Positions 1-12,672 of a stretch of DNA of 64,000 bases are shown here, piece after piece; the first letter of the stretch is position 1, and each line of letters begins with the position of its first letter. The DNA is from Coprinus comatus (Eukaryota > Basidiomycota > Agaricomycetes > Agaricales > Agaricaceae). A program made the translations under genes and the position numbers. The notes under the pieces were generated by a model. That model worked only from the letters and a program-made list of their open reading frames with translations. It was not told where the DNA came from and did no database searches. The stretch covers positions 1,054,001 to 1,118,000 of the forward strand of contig JAWPGT010000004.1 of the NCBI GenBank assembly GCA_034638255.1, given 5' to 3'.

Positions 1-724
1 TCTGTGTGCATGTGAATGTTCAACATGATGGCGTTCAGCGGCTGTAGAAGCATCATGCACATGGGCGACCCTGGCCCGAAAATGGTTTTTCTATACACTA
101 ATTCTCGTGTCGGGGTCAGTAGAGGAATCTTCGAGATTTGTTCAGATTAAATTAAACAGAAACTTGGTGAGATTCAAAGCGACTACAGAGAATCAAGAAC
201 CATCATCCAGTGAGGAAATTGATACTCAAGATTTCTCGGCAATTCCCTCTACTAGTGGCGCGATATACACGTGTAGATGATGATCCAAAAAGTTTGCAAA
301 TACCATCTAAAAATGCTTTCTGACTCATAGAAGCTGTACTGCAAGAGTAAACTCGGAACGGTTAGTAGGCATGCTACTGGCATGCTGGTGGCTATCTCAG
401 GCACCGAGAACCTACGAAGAGCCTGCATCAACCCCTGCATACAGGGTCGCAATTTCATTGTTATGTTAGTACATATTTCAAATTGGCTCGCGTCCGTCTG
501 GAACTTGAGCCGGAATTTAGTGGTACATACTAGCTATAGGTGATACTAGGTGATACTACTCTTGGAGTGGATCGATATCGATCATTATAATTAATAATCG
601 GTCTGAACGGCAGTCTGAAACACAAGTACTCGTTATTGGAATCGAATTGAAGAACATGATTACTGTCGATTGATATAGTTGATGTGAAGTTGCCAAGACA
701 ATCCAATTTTCTTTACACTGGCGC
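1..724. other. gene-free left edge
   Basis: No reading frame with protein-like composition or paired splice sites could be supported on either strand. A short minus-strand frame near 252-458 is hydrophobic but has no start context or neighbouring exons. Nothing else is seen. Confidence 0.5.
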
Positions 725-807
725 TTACTCGTTCGGCTTCAAAGCTTCACGTTCTCGCACGAAGTTCAAATTTGTTTCCTCTGGATGTTGAGCACCATAG
801 TAGTGAC
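725..807 (-). CDS. possible terminal exon of a small unknown gene
   Basis: Reading the minus strand, a good acceptor (TTATTTGCAG) is followed by an open 27-codon frame that starts GHYYGAQHPEE and ends ALKPNE plus TAA. The composition is protein-like. Upstream exons on the same strand could lie between about 810 and 1620; one frame at 1293-1517 begins with a hydrophobic leader (MQHFYFSAFLVSLGIVYGG) that would suit a secreted protein, but the joins could not be fixed. A related sequence at about 22.8 kb carries a stop where this exon has Gln (in GAQHPEE). Family not recognised; it may be a relic. Confidence 0.25.
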
Positions 808-1736
808 CTGCAAATAAGTAATTACCGCTCGGTGCTGATAGAGAACCCGCTTATTTAATGCCCAATAGCAGTACAGTTCAGACAGGTCAGCTTTCTGTTC
901 CGAACAAGTCAGCAACGGAGATCGAGAATTGAGCTACGGATAATCACACCAGTGGTGAATGAGAGAGTGATCGGTTCTACGATGCTTCATGTCAATCCTT
1001 GATTGTAGTAAAATAATCCAAGTCTGAGCGATTTCCTATATATAGGACCAGCAGTAAGGTATAATATTGTAGCATTGGGATAATTAAGCCGAGTTAATTG
1101 ATGTCGAGAGTGTGTTGGATCGTCTTCCTTGGCCTCTGGAGCCAGCAACAAAAGTGACGAAGACAACAATGGTGACTGTTATCCGAGGTATTGGTTTGGT
1201 TTCATAAAGAGATATCTCCGGTCAGGACTTGTTCAACTTGTGAGCGTCAGCATGTTGCCAGAAATAACACATGAATTGAGTCGCTGATGTAGTCACCATC
1301 CATGAGAAAATTGGTGATTGAGGTCGCCAACTGGGAAAGAAGTTTCCTTCCAGTCCATTTTAGACGTAAAGCCGATATAGTATGCATCACCATAGAACAC
1401 TCGAAGGATATTTGACACTCGATCATGATTTTGCTTGGTTGTCTGGACTCTGGACTGTTGACCGCCGTAAACAATACCCAAAGAAACCAAGAACGCAGAG
1501 AAATAGAAATGTTGCATGCGCTTTTGAGGCCTCGAGCTGCAACCTCGTAGATTTTATCTCGAACATACCCATTAAAGTTATTGATAAAGAATCGAAACAC
1601 GTCGAAGAGCGAAGAAACTTGTAGATACAGGTGACGTCACGTGCATCATTGAGGACTTACGCGTCGGGCGGTCACTAAAGATAAGTCGAGTTTGTAAGTG
1701 ACGCACAATGGTAACTGCAACTTCAACCTCATCAGA
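808..1736. other. upstream region, possible minus-strand exons
   Basis: Between the candidate exon above and the next gene there are several open minus-strand stretches (987-1169, 1247-1600, 1293-1517), but splice phases do not give one convincing protein. The interval also holds the promoter of the plus-strand gene that starts at 1737. No repeat or RNA gene is seen. Confidence 0.3.
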
Positions 1737-4166
1737 ATGACAACAAACGTTAAGCTCTATGTATACGACCTTAGCAATGGCCTAGCCAGGTCTCTATCGG
1801 TACAGTTTACAGGAAGGCAGATAGATGGTATCTGGTACGTTGTTAAACCAATACTGCATTGAACAGATCACTCAGCCCCAACCATAGGCATACCTCTGTA
1901 GTAGTTTTCGGAAGGGAGATATTTTATGGTCAAGGAATATTGACTACTCGTCCTGGTCGATCTCATGTACGTTTAAATTTCCGTTTCTTCAAGCTCTCAA
2001 TGCTGATTTATAAGTAGCATGGTCAACCGTTGCAAGTGGTCGACATGGGTGAAACGGCAATTGACGAGGAAACCTTCAATGAATACTTGCACGAAATGAA
2101 AGAATATTACACCGCTGATAAAGTGAGTATATTATCTCGAATAAACTTACCTGTTACTGGCACTCATATTCATCATCATCTACCAAGTATCATCTATTAG
2201 GTCCATTGTTCGCCCATATTCCAGCGGAAACGTTTCTTACTGTTTAGAAATCAGATTTTAACTGCAACTCATTTACCAATGATGTTGTTGGCTTCCTGAC
2301 TGGAGGCTCTATACCTGATTTCATCAAAGGTAGGCGAGATCAGCCGTGCATGTTTCTGCCATTGAATCTAAATCTGTACTACTTCAGATTTACCCAGTGA
2401 CTTCCTTTCGACACCCTTTGGAGCTGCGCTTCGACCAACAATAGATGCCATGTTTAGAGCTCCAAATCAAGCCTCCGATGTATCACCTCCTTCTATCACA
2501 TCACAGAATCCTCAGCTTACAGCATCCATACTCCAGTCCGCAGCTGCACAAGCGCAGGGACAACAGGTCCGACAAACTACAACCCAAGCTGCCGATATAA
2601 CATCAATCACTGCACCGATGCATGCAATAACTAATTCGGCGTCATTTAATTCGTTTTTAACAACCCACCGAGCTGCTGCTGCATTATTTACAAGTCAGAC
2701 TTGCCCACCATGCAGAATGATAGAACCTGTTTTTGAAAAGCTGGCTGAGGAGAAGGGTCCTCATAACGGGCGACAAGGCGTAGCGTTTGCTCAGGTAGAT
2801 ATCAATGCTGCCAGGAGCCTCGCTGCGGAATGGAACATCAGAGCGACGCCAACCTTTTATTTTTTCTTGGATGGGAAAAAGGTTCGTTGCTGTGTTGCCA
2901 AGTAAAGCCTATGGAGTATTCAATACCTCTACCTTACTTTCTAGAAAGGTGAACTAAAGGGTGCCGATGCCGCTGAGCTCAGGGCCCAAATTAATTTGCT
3001 TATATATGAAGCCTATCCTCGTAAGCACCGTCAATAGATGTTTATCGAGTCGACTAAACAGGAATTCTTTCACACAGCCCATCCACATACTCGACTTAAT
3101 CTTCCCCACGTCCAGAAAATTTCTCTCAAGCCTATTCTGTTCACACAGGTTCCCGCAGTCGACACCGTAATATCTAAGCTCTTCTCCTCTATCGATGAAG
3201 TAACTTGGCCTTCAACGATTAACCCCACTCCAGACCAAATTAGATCCATTATATCGACTAGCTTTGCACCATATCTCAAGGGTCGTTTTACACCTAGTAA
3301 TTCAAGCTCTAATTCTGGGTCACTCGTTTCTACCACGCCTACGATGTTGAATGCATGGAGTCAGGCGACAGTAGCATTGATTTCCGTCTTGCCCACGGAA
3401 GTTCTATTTCCGCTGATTGATATGTGGCGCCTCGCTTTCCTTGATCCAGCCACGAGCATTTGGGCGACATCACCATCGACTTCCCCATGCGGAGGACCAC
3501 TAAGCGTATTCCTCCCGAAAGCCATTGAGTCTCTCCAGTCCGAGCCTTCGAAAGGGAGCCGAAATTATATATTAACCGTTATACGATTATTGTGTAACTC
3601 GTTCTCCAACTCGGTTTCGGTCCGAAAACTTCTTACCAATGGTTTATTCAAGACGGATTTGACGGCGGTGCTTGTCCAGAGCTTGTTATATGAAGATGGA
3701 CTAGTACGAACTGCGGCTGCAAGTTTGGCTTTCAATATTGGAGCTTGGCTCCAGAGTAATAGAACTGAGGCGGTGAGGAATGGGAGAGGGATCCAGGCTG
3801 ATGTAGATGGTGAAGATGAGGATTGGGAAGTGGAGCTTATCACTGCCATTCTTGAGGCATTAGGACGGGAGAAAGCAAATGAGGAGGTTGGTAAGTATTT
3901 TTTTCCCTTTAGGTTGAATGGGGATATAATGTTCATTTTGTTGTTCACTTTTGGTTATAGTACATCGTTTGGTGGCATCTTTGGCGTTGTATGTGCGACT
4001 GTCACCGTTTTACGAAAATTTAGACCCTTTGTTGGAGGTGCTACAGGTACAGGATGCGCTAAAAGGCAAATTGACGAGAGGCGATGGGTGGAGTGGAGAT
4101 GGTGGTATCAGCAAGAAGGAGATTCGTCAGTTAGTTGAAGAGGTTGCGAAAAAACTATGTGTTTGA
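1737..4166 (+). CDS. PPPDE (DeSI-like) - thioredoxin - PUL domain protein
   Basis: A multi-exon gene encoding a three-domain protein. It starts [15 protein letters not shown]. The N-terminal PPPDE papain-fold domain (about residues 1-140) is the deSUMOylating/deubiquitinating isopeptidase type; the expected catalytic pair is visible as His34 (IWHTSVVVF) and Cys104 (DFNCNSF). A spacer rich in Gln, Thr and Ala leads to a thioredoxin domain with CPPC ([14 protein letters not shown], exon at about 2450-2890). The C-terminal half (about 3121-4166) is an all-helical PUL repeat, the domain that binds Cdc48/p97 in PLAA/Ufd3-type proteins. Introns are about 50-60 bases; one exon at 2188-2200 has only 13 bases (YHLL). 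The last exon starts near 3960 and ends EVAKKLCV. The fusion points to redox-linked ubiquitin or SUMO processing with Cdc48; that role is inferred. Confidence 0.88.
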
Positions 4167-4373
4167 GCACGGAATTGGTGTGGGATTTGGAGATGAACCA
4201 CAGTAATTAGTAGTTCAAATACGGATTAGATATACGCAAGCTACAAGCTATACATGTGCCAAGAGTAGTGTGTGTGTTGTGATGAGATGTTGTCGGCGCC
4301 AAAAGGGGCAAAGGGTGGAAACCACATGGCCTCGGCTTGGAACATAACCCTTCCTTCTAGATTGCGGGGAAAC

Positions 4374-4379
4374 TATAAG
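4374..4379 (+). promoter_or_regulatory. TATA-like box upstream of the F-box-like gene
   Basis: TATAAG lies 43 bases before the start codon at 4422, a usual place for a fungal core promoter element. It is called from sequence and position only. Confidence 0.35.
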
Positions 4380-4421
4380 TAGTCCTGCAACTCAGCATTA
4401 TCCCCCCACTACCAACCAATA

Positions 4422-5258
4422 ATGCATGCAGCTTGGGCGCTACCTAACGAACTCATCCTCGAGATTGCTGCTATCACTTGCGCCAACTCACAAAGTGACT
4501 ATCGCACATGTCTTCTCCTATCACGCGGCTTCTATCAAGCCATACGTCTCCAGTGTATCCAATACGTCCCTATCCAACTCCACTCTAGCAACGCTATTGA
4601 ATCTTTTGCTCGTCTACTACAGACACATAATGATATCGCACCTTATGTCCGTCATCTTTGGACTATCTCTTCAAGTAAATCCGAAATCCAAATCACACGG
4701 GCTTGCACAAGCCTTGTCACTCTGGCTTGCCAGAGTGCACTCCTCACCAGCATCTGCTCCTCTCCCACTTTTACACATAATTCATTACGTGAACTCACCA
4801 TAATGACTATCTGGAGTCCATGGGAGGACGTTATTCGTGCACCACACGGCGAGCAGCTCTGCTCCCAAATCACTCATCTTCGACATTTCGAAGGACTTCC
4901 ACCAGATTTCCCTCCTTCGGATCATTTTATTTCACTCAAATCCCTTTCATTTTCCTCTCATATCTATCGCGACTTTCTAGTCAGACACCTTTCAAGATTA
5001 GGAGAAATGCCAAGTTTACAGAATGTTGTCATCACGACGTCATGGCATTGTCCAACAGGAGTAACTCCTGAAGGTCTTCCGAAAATGGTTCAACGAATCG
5101 ATAAACGTCTTCAAATTGTTACTTGTGAAAGGGGATTTAGTGAGAAGGACTCTTGGTCTGAGAGGAGTCGTTTGGGGAATTGTCTTTGGAGTATTGCTCG
5201 GACCGACAAAATTGTTAGTGCTGGACCCCGTGAACCGAGATATACTCCTTACAACTGA
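4422..5258 (+). CDS. F-box-like hypothetical protein
   Basis: A single-exon frame of 278 codons starting MHAAWALPNELILEIAAITC. The first 45 residues have the pattern of an F-box (LPNELILEIA...YRTCLLLSRGFYQAI), followed by a leucine-rich region with regular hydrophobic spacing (YVRHLWTISS, ITHLRHFEG, LKSLSFSS, LQNVVITT) like the LRR-type tails of basidiomycete F-box proteins. Such proteins usually recruit substrates to SCF ubiquitin ligases through Skp1. These genes are numerous and variable in Agaricomycetes. No intron is needed. It begins 255 bases after the PPPDE gene in the same direction. The substrate cannot be told from sequence. Confidence 0.7.
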   Translation: MHAAWALPNELILEIAAITCANSQSDYRTCLLLSRGFYQAIRLQCIQYVPIQLHSSNAIESFARLLQTHNDIAPYVRHLWTISSSKSEIQITRACTSLVTLACQSALLTSICSSPTFTHNSLRELTIMTIWSPWEDVIRAPHGEQLCSQITHLRHFEGLPPDFPPSDHFISLKSLSFSSHIYRDFLVRHLSRLGEMPSLQNVVITTSWHCPTGVTPEGLPKMVQRIDKRLQIVTCERGFSEKDSWSERSRLGNCLWSIARTDKIVSAGPREPRYTPYN

Positions 5259-8200
5259 TGAGAACAGTTTATTAATTGTATTTTGCTTCCATTTTTATTG
5301 CGATTTACCTCTTACTTGGAATATGTATTTTTATGTACTATCGAAATGATATTGGACATTGACATGCGAAACTTCTGTATGATCCGCTGGATTGCATTAT
5401 ATCTTATTGGATAACGAAATTCGCCCTCTGAATCATCGTGTGCTATAGAATCATGCCTAACCCACTACACGGTCAAACTTCAAGTATGGAACCCGGATGT
5501 ATATTCCTTTCGATCCGAGATTTAGAAGCTTGGACAGGGACAATGGTAAGATAAGGTGTGATAGGGTGTGATAACGATGATGTAGCTGAGGTCAATCAAA
5601 AGCGACCAGCCCACTTGTAAAATTGCGAAGGTCTACCTCGGTTATCCTAGATCATCTGAACAATTGAATCACTCAATCACCGATGTAGTATGAAGTAGAA
5701 TCAATGGAAATCTTTTATTAGAACACCAAGTTGAATGCAATATACAACAGCAGTGATAGATAGTAAGTAATGCCAGACTTTTTATCCTACACGTGTCGCT
5801 CCAAGTATATAGACAACAAGTATATAGACAACACGTTCAATTTGAAACAGTTTTCTTATTAGAACTAGGCCCTACTCGGCTTTGAAGTGGGTGACTAACT
5901 GTTATGGTTAATGGTTCTCACGAGCGTCTTCGGAGGTTTCTCATTGCGCCTTAAAGCTTAAGCGTTCACTCCACAACTCAATCTCGTTGTTTTGCTAAAA
6001 TTGCATGGTCAATGCAATGTAACTACCGTTCACAGGCTTACCGCCCAAGGTGCTTAGTAGTAACTCTTCAACACCATAGCTGGGTTCTAAAGAGAACTTC
6101 CACTGAGTCTCCCGGATATCATGTGAACATTGATGATTTACTACTCAACAAACGAGTCGGAGGCGGCGTAAGAAGAATTTACCTCCCTGGAGAACAAAAT
6201 CCACCGCGTCGCTGAGCCGTGCATCTTCTCCCTATAACATAGCTGAATTGCACAAGTTCCGGAGGGACTGTACGATCAAATTAATGATCGACCCCTCTGG
6301 ATCGATAGGCTTCCTTATTATTATAGACCGTTTTTGTTGGGTTGCTCACTTTGGTTACTTCATTTTGTTTCTTCTATTAAGTATGCAGTGCTTCTCTCGG
6401 ATGTTCAGGGCTCAGCTTACCGATTGGCAACGTACAACTTGTCTACGCCAAATAAAAAAGAAACCTTTTGAATACAGTGAAGGTCCTCAGAAGATATTAC
6501 AAATATCACTTGCTTTTACTCATGTTCAAATGCTTCAGTTTCTTGGCATAAGTGTATGAGTACAGCAACTATTCGGGGAAACTATTAAGATGGTGAAAAA
6601 ATCGTACTGGTCAAAGAAGAAAAGAAGTAGTACTAGACCATCGGATTTCCTCAACGCAATAACCGCGGGTTCCCAACCCGGGATGGGTAAGTAGTACCCG
6701 TTGAAGTGATTGGAAATCGAAGTTGTAGATACTTCTCTCGGAGAAAATGATAATACCGTTTCTTATAAGTTGAACACTTCTGACTTCTGAGAAGTAGTAC
6801 TAAAGTTCCGATCGTTCTTTTGCTCAAGGCTTCGAAATTCGAGGAAGTTTCGAAGTCATCAGGTACCTACCCTATCATCCTTTGTGGATGCAATGGCATA
6901 GTATTAACTCACGTTCTTAAGCATGCCGGCTACCACGATCTTATGGCATCCTTCACAAATTGTATTGTTATCTTCGAATTTTTCTCTTATACAGGGAGCA
7001 TCAAAACATCTGGGATTGCGAATTGATGATCTTTCAGTAGATAGAAGACTTCCAATACATTGTTGTCAATGATGACCATGTTCGTATTAGTGATAAACGG
7101 ATAAAATGGTTACTGGCACATCAACATCAATGTACTTACTAGTCATGAGGCCAGCTTGCCCCCGTGCTTCAAGTTAATAGTAAAATCAATTGTGTACTCA
7201 ATTTCTTGGCCAATACTCTTGGTTTCAAGTTATTACTACTATCAAGTACTATCCACTCATTTACTCATGAGCCCGCATTGGGTGGAGCTGCTGAAGAGCT
7301 GTACATCATGCATCAAATCACAGAAAACATGGGGAGCAATTTCGCGGAGTAGTTACTAGTAATTATGAGTATACGGGACATTGAAGATTTTCTAATAACT
7401 AGCTTTATTTGCAATTAACTACTAATCGAAGAACTTCTGCTCGCGGTGGGTATTTAGTGTCGGAAAAACACGTGATCAGTTACAATGTCCGCGGCATTTA
7501 ATGCCGTTTTGGTCACATTTCTTACTAGTTTTAGAGAATAAACTATTATTCTAAAGCATATTTTTGTTGTTCTGATGTGTGTTTCGCTGTTATAGAAACA
7601 CATCCTAACAAGCCATTTCCATTATTGGGGTGGCTATCATTATAATACATTGGAATGCGTCACAACACGTGATGGCTTTTTTCGACAAGTAGTAGGAACC
7701 ATGGAGTAAATCCGGGACTTTCGAACTACCGGTCAAATTATACAACTGAGTAAATCTCCCCAAGTTCTACTTCTATAACCATTGGTTTAGTTTCTAGGGT
7801 CTTCGGAGTCTGTTTTGTCAAGTTGAAAAAAAGATGTCTGAAAAAATATATTAAGTTGGACTTGCCACCTTGATCCTGTCATAACATATTCCTTTCAATA
7901 TGAAGCACGTTTTACTTCGCATTGATTACATCCGATCAGTCTACTATTCAACTCATCATTGCAACAGATTATAATAGAATTATGGCAGCATTGCTCACTG
8001 ACCGGAAACTGACACAAAGCCAATACATCATCGATTCAAGATTGTAGTAATTTTCATTAGCGACTGGGCTGGACTTCGCTAAATATACACCACTCTTACT
8101 CTGTACTATATCTGATAAGGTTGCTCAGGTTAACGAGACCCCCTGGTTTCAGATCATTGAAGAGAGTGGATAAAAGTTAATGCGTCCGACACTCGCGCGA

Positions 8201-11200
8201 GTCCGATGTGATCATGGCATTTATTGTCTGCTGGATTTTAAAAGTTCGTAGGATCGGTGGGACTCCGAAGTCAGGTTATAACATTAATAATAATAGCTAA
8301 CGACTCATGGAGTATGAAAATTTGCTACCTACAACTACGCAAAAATGTTCAAAAATACTGCTGATTCTTTTTAATTGATGGCCTTGTTTGCGAACGTACT
8401 AGAGTCTGAGTTGCGACTCAGTGCATAAACTTGAGTAGTACATCCGCTGAGATGCGCCATATATATATGGAGGAGGTAGTCTCTGGATCAAACTGTCCCA
8501 GTCATATCAGCTCGATCCAGATGATGGTGGGCTGCCAATAATTAATGATTAATGAACGTCATCGTGAACAATGAAATGAGATACAACTGCCAATCGCTGA
8601 TCTACGTGATTGACATCGCGAGAAACTCTTCCGTACCTGAATAGTGAAGAGTTCTCATTTAGAACTTTCAGAGCTTGGTGTATTCGACTCTTCGTCATAT
8701 TTGACTTCTTTAGTCATTCAGTTTGTTACATAACATTTTCTGGAAACCAGTTGCCCATCTCCTACCTAGTCCACGTGTATCAGTATGACGCGTTGGAGCG
8801 TATCCCCACTAGTAGGTAGTCTCTTCGAATCTGTATAATAGATTTCATCCTAAACACATGCTCAAGTGTTTTTATGTCCTGCCCTCGACAGCCCTTGGCA
8901 TAGAAGTTACTTTCACGCGACTTTATAGAACAACACTTTCAGTGGACTCCCGCCCACCATGCTTCAACTGCGTGGAAATATTATTGAACGTCAAACACTG
9001 AACTGAGATTTCACAGTAGTTATCTTAACAGCATTATTCGAAGCTTTCGGGACCCAAAGAGGCTATGTCATAATTCCATGCATGCACAGTCAATTTAATA
9101 GAGTAGCGGAGAATACACAGTACTCATGCACTTATGCACTCATGCCTCGTGTCCGAGGTCTTACTACGCTCTCACGTTTTGCAATATTCGGAGAAACCTC
9201 ACTGTATTTGGTTTTCCAGTATCATTTATGATGTCGTTCAGCATACGGATCTATTTCGAAATGCGCGGAAACAAGTCTTCTAAAAAAAAAACAAATAGGA
9301 AAGTGCTTCTAAGGTGTTTCGAGTCGGAGAACTTCAAACTGACCAGAAGGTTACTTCTTGAAGCTTGAAGCTTGACTTCTACACGGCGTCTATCAATATC
9401 ACTGAGATAAGATCATCATTTGTATGATTCTTCTCCGTCCGTTCTCCATACAGAATACTGCGCTGACATACCACAATCCACGTTTTTTACGACAAACAAA
9501 CAAAAATTGACAGATAGGAGGAATAAAGCAGTTTTCCCAAACAGTCTCCGTCAGAATCTTTTAAGGGGTTCCTGAGTCAGAACAACACCACTTCACTTAA
9601 CAATATATATCCATTGACTAGGAATTGAAAGCGTATGTGAACCACTTAGCAATTCGGGCACAAGGTGCATTGACTCCGTACTTGTCTCGAATAAATAAAG
9701 TTTGATGACTACTAGTTAGCACATGACGTAGGCTCTTTATTGCATAGATATTTTGGAATGCAATGCTCAAGCATTGCATACGAAGCTATGTACAGGAATA
9801 ACACGAGAAGGAAGTACTAGTAATGCTTGTATGACAGCGGGCGTCAAGCCCAGTAACATGCGAATATCAGGCTGGTGTGCCTACATGTAGATTTCTTGGA
9901 TAGGTGAGTGAAGCGCTTTGTTTTGGGGTCGTTCCTGAATTATCTTTCCGGTAAGAAATACACACGCAGATTAGACGCATGCGCAAAAGACCGAAAACAC
10001 GAGGCCTTGCTTAGAGTCTGGACTTCTTTAACCCAGTGGCTGCTAGAGTAAGTAGACCGGTACTCAAGCACCCAATTCTATCATCCGCATATATCATATC
10101 ATCTCCTACGGACCCGCCATTGTTTTAATTTATAAAAATAAAAACGATCTTTAATTTAGGCTGTGTACCTTTGAGAATCCTGACAATCAATAATTTAATT
10201 TTACGCTCAGCTCAGTTCGAACGTTCGAACAAGCTTTTACTCCTCTAGGTTGTTCTCCCTCGGAAATTGTCCAAACCATTCCTTTTTTGTATGATTTACA
10301 ACGAAAACGGTTCGAACTCTGTTGCACGCCCTTGGTTGTGAAGCGTTGACGTTACGTTAATCGTTGAAGCTGAAGCAAAGACATTGATTGTCCGTCCCAT
10401 TTAACGTTTAAATATTCAAATTCAAGGGTTCAGACTTTCAAGCTGTGCTGTCACTGCAAAAGCTTGAAGCATATCTCATAGTAATCGCACTAATCGACCG
10501 AAGGGCCGTGTATTCTGATTCATAACATAAACACACTCATGAGCTTTTTGCAAAAGGTACGGAATTGATTTCCCGTTATCTCTACTTATCAGTCACCCTA
10601 GCGTACTAAATATAAACTTGAGCGCTGGTCAGGCGGTGTTGATTCTGTCGGTAGGTTCTAGTGGCAGACGCTCATAGGAAAACTGTCAACTGACAAGTGG
10701 AATTGGGCTAACCGACACATTGCTGTTAAGGAGCCGGCAGTGCTTGTGCGTGGGTAGTGGACCTGTGTAATATCAGCGTGGAGGTAGGGTTAATGCGGAG
10801 ATATCGATATCTTTTCAATTTTGTGATTGTCTTACCAGTACAGATAGACATATTGTGCAACAGTTGTTGGTATGATGTGTAGTTATGGAAATCATATGGA
10901 TTTGAATATTTGAAGGAGCCTATTCAACTATGATTTACTTGAAGCTGGAAGGTCCGTAAATGCTGAAGTACATTGCCTTCCGCCGAGATGGCTAAGTAGG
11001 AATACAACTGTGACATGGTTATAAATCGTGACCTAGATTTTCCGATACTTCTTGAATGCTTGTACGACAATTAGTTTGGTTTATGAATGTGTTCTTTTCT
11101 AGGTACCTACTTGCCGTGAATCTCTGTGATTGCTGCTCCTTGTTTGAAGTGAGATTGCGACGGCTTGATCCAGTGTCCGAGTCGTCCTGTGAGAAACAAA

Positions 11201-11638
11201 CATGTTCAATTGGAACTGGAGTTCAAGGTCGTGTTATTTCAAAGACAATGCAGCGGAGTTACTTACGGCAAGAGCGGGATGGCACGTAAGGACACGACCA
11301 TGTGACCACAGAAGACACAGTATCAAACTGGCGCCTCATTTCCTGCCTCCTGCCTTCCGTCTTCATAATCTATTTGGAATCTTTCGCAACCAGTGCATCT
11401 CGGGATACTTCACGCGTAAACAACGGATTGGGTCTGAGTATGAGCTTTTATGCACAAATCAAGCCAATGTGCACCCACACAGCCGCAACCAAATTCTGTA
11501 CCGCTTCTCTTCACTGTTCACCCCGGGATAGTCTACTAAGGTCTATCCTTTTACAGCACACTAATATATCTCTACAGGTTGCATATACCAATTTCTGCTT
11601 CCCGCATTGCTTTTTTTTTTGGGTGAACTACAACGTAC
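5259..11638. other. long gene-poor stretch (about 6.4 kb)
   Basis: Both strands are broken by frequent stops; the longest frames are about 60-115 codons with no recognisable domain and no matching splice partners. There are small tandem repeats (a 15-base unit twice near 5812-5841) and scattered copies of short motifs such as AAGTAGTAC and CTTGAAGCTTGAAG. No transposase, reverse transcriptase, long terminal repeat or RNA gene was recognised. It may be old, decayed repeat DNA. Confidence 0.5.
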
Positions 11639-11974
11639 ATGGTGAATTGTGATGTCTGTGATGATGATCTTGGTATGTCAAAACCTCATTAGGAAGACTA
11701 TATGACGAGCCAGCGACTGATATACTGTTACTAGATCTCACAAGTCCGCAGATCTTTGAGTTTCTGAGAGGGCGGGAGGTTGAAGCGTGCATCGGTACCG
11801 CATCAGACCAAATGGGGGTAAATTATTGAATGCTATTCAAATTCTCATGAATATAGGTGACTCAAAGCTCATTTAGATCTCTCATTAGTGACATAGAGAG
11901 CCATAATCAGATATATAAACGAAGGAATGCTCTCCAAGACGGCATACCCAGGCTTTCTTCTCGCATCACCCAAC
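11639..11974 (+). other. possible short exons before the DUF6699 gene
   Basis: From an ATG at 11639 (MVNCDVCDDDLD) three pieces can be joined through two GT...AG introns with matching phase (GTATGT near 11673 and GTAAAT near 11818), giving a frame that runs into frame 1 of the DUF6699 gene. This could be a real alternative N-terminus or a separate small gene. The usual DUF6699 N-terminal motif lies in another frame from 11975, so this model is less likely. Confidence 0.2.
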
Positions 11975-12672
11975 ATGACTCTGCGCAACGTCCACTTTGC
12001 AGAACACAACCAGTATTATTCTCCTACCCCTCCTACCCCCGAGCAACTTCCTGGGTGGTACCAATCCTCACCCTCGACCGCCTCCTTCCAAACTCCCCCG
12101 CCTTTCCAAACTCCCCCGCCTTTTACAAACTCCCCCGCCTTTCCAAACTCCCCCTCTTTCCAAACTCCCCCGCCTTTCCAAACTCCCCGTCTTTCCAAAC
12201 TCCGTATCTCTCTGAGATACATCCCATCTTAACTTCTCCGCTGCTGCAATTCAACGTCACTCAAGACTCAGCAACTGTTTATCACTATTACCCCGAGCTC
12301 CGCGCGACTCAAAACGAGCCGGCGCTCAACAGCCCGAAGCTCACCATTGTTTCTCGGCGTTTGCCTTGGAAACTCGATATCCATGGGTCCAACGGGTTGT
12401 ATGTGACGATTGGTGATGTTATTGAGGGAATATGGAGAGGGATCAGGACAAGAGTGAGTTGGGACGAGTACAATAGGGAGGGAAGGTCTCGTCAAAACGA
12501 GACAACAGTCGCGTTCCATGAACGTGTCAATAGTTATCCAGATGGTGCGCTCAGGAATGCTGAGCGTGATGGAGGAATAAGGCGCATAGACTTCCTAAAC
12601 GGATGTCACATCTTTGCCGGGCTTTCGGCTACGGACAAGCCACATGTCTGGAGGTTGGGGTTGAGGAAGTAA
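11975..12672 (+). CDS. DUF6699 domain protein, frame shifted inside a proline-rich repeat
   Basis: The N-terminus (MTLRNVHFAEHNQYYSPTPP) matches the usual start of basidiomycete DUF6699 proteins, a Val-x-Phe motif then Tyr-Ser-Pro-rich linker. The C-terminal part from about 12223 is the DUF6699 core: LPWKLDIHGSNG, VTIGDVIEGIWRGIR, RRIDFLNGCHIFAGLS and a final VWRLGL. These lie in two different frames (2 and 1), and the switch falls in a repeat of about seven units (TTTCCAAACTCCCCCGCC and variants, 12086-12208), some of which are one base longer or shorter. No GT...AG intron restores the frame in a way that fits. So it is either a frameshifted gene, a variable allele or an assembly slip. The function of DUF6699 is unknown; the family is expanded in mushrooms. 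A relic copy lies at about 17.2 kb. Confidence 0.65.
12086..12208 (+). repeat. coding minisatellite, 17-19 base unit
   Basis: About seven tandem units of TTTCCAAACTCCCCCGCC. Unit lengths by eye are 17, 18, 19, 17, 18, 17 and about 17 bases, so the reading frame changes along the array. All three plus-strand frames stay open across it, encoding Pro/Ser/Phe-rich peptides. It lies inside the linker of the DUF6699 gene. Confidence 0.9.

Noticed and set aside
12016..12519. Minus-strand frames with Gly-rich repeats opposite the DUF6699 gene
   Set aside because: They are shadows of the tandem repeat and of the DUF6699 coding frame.
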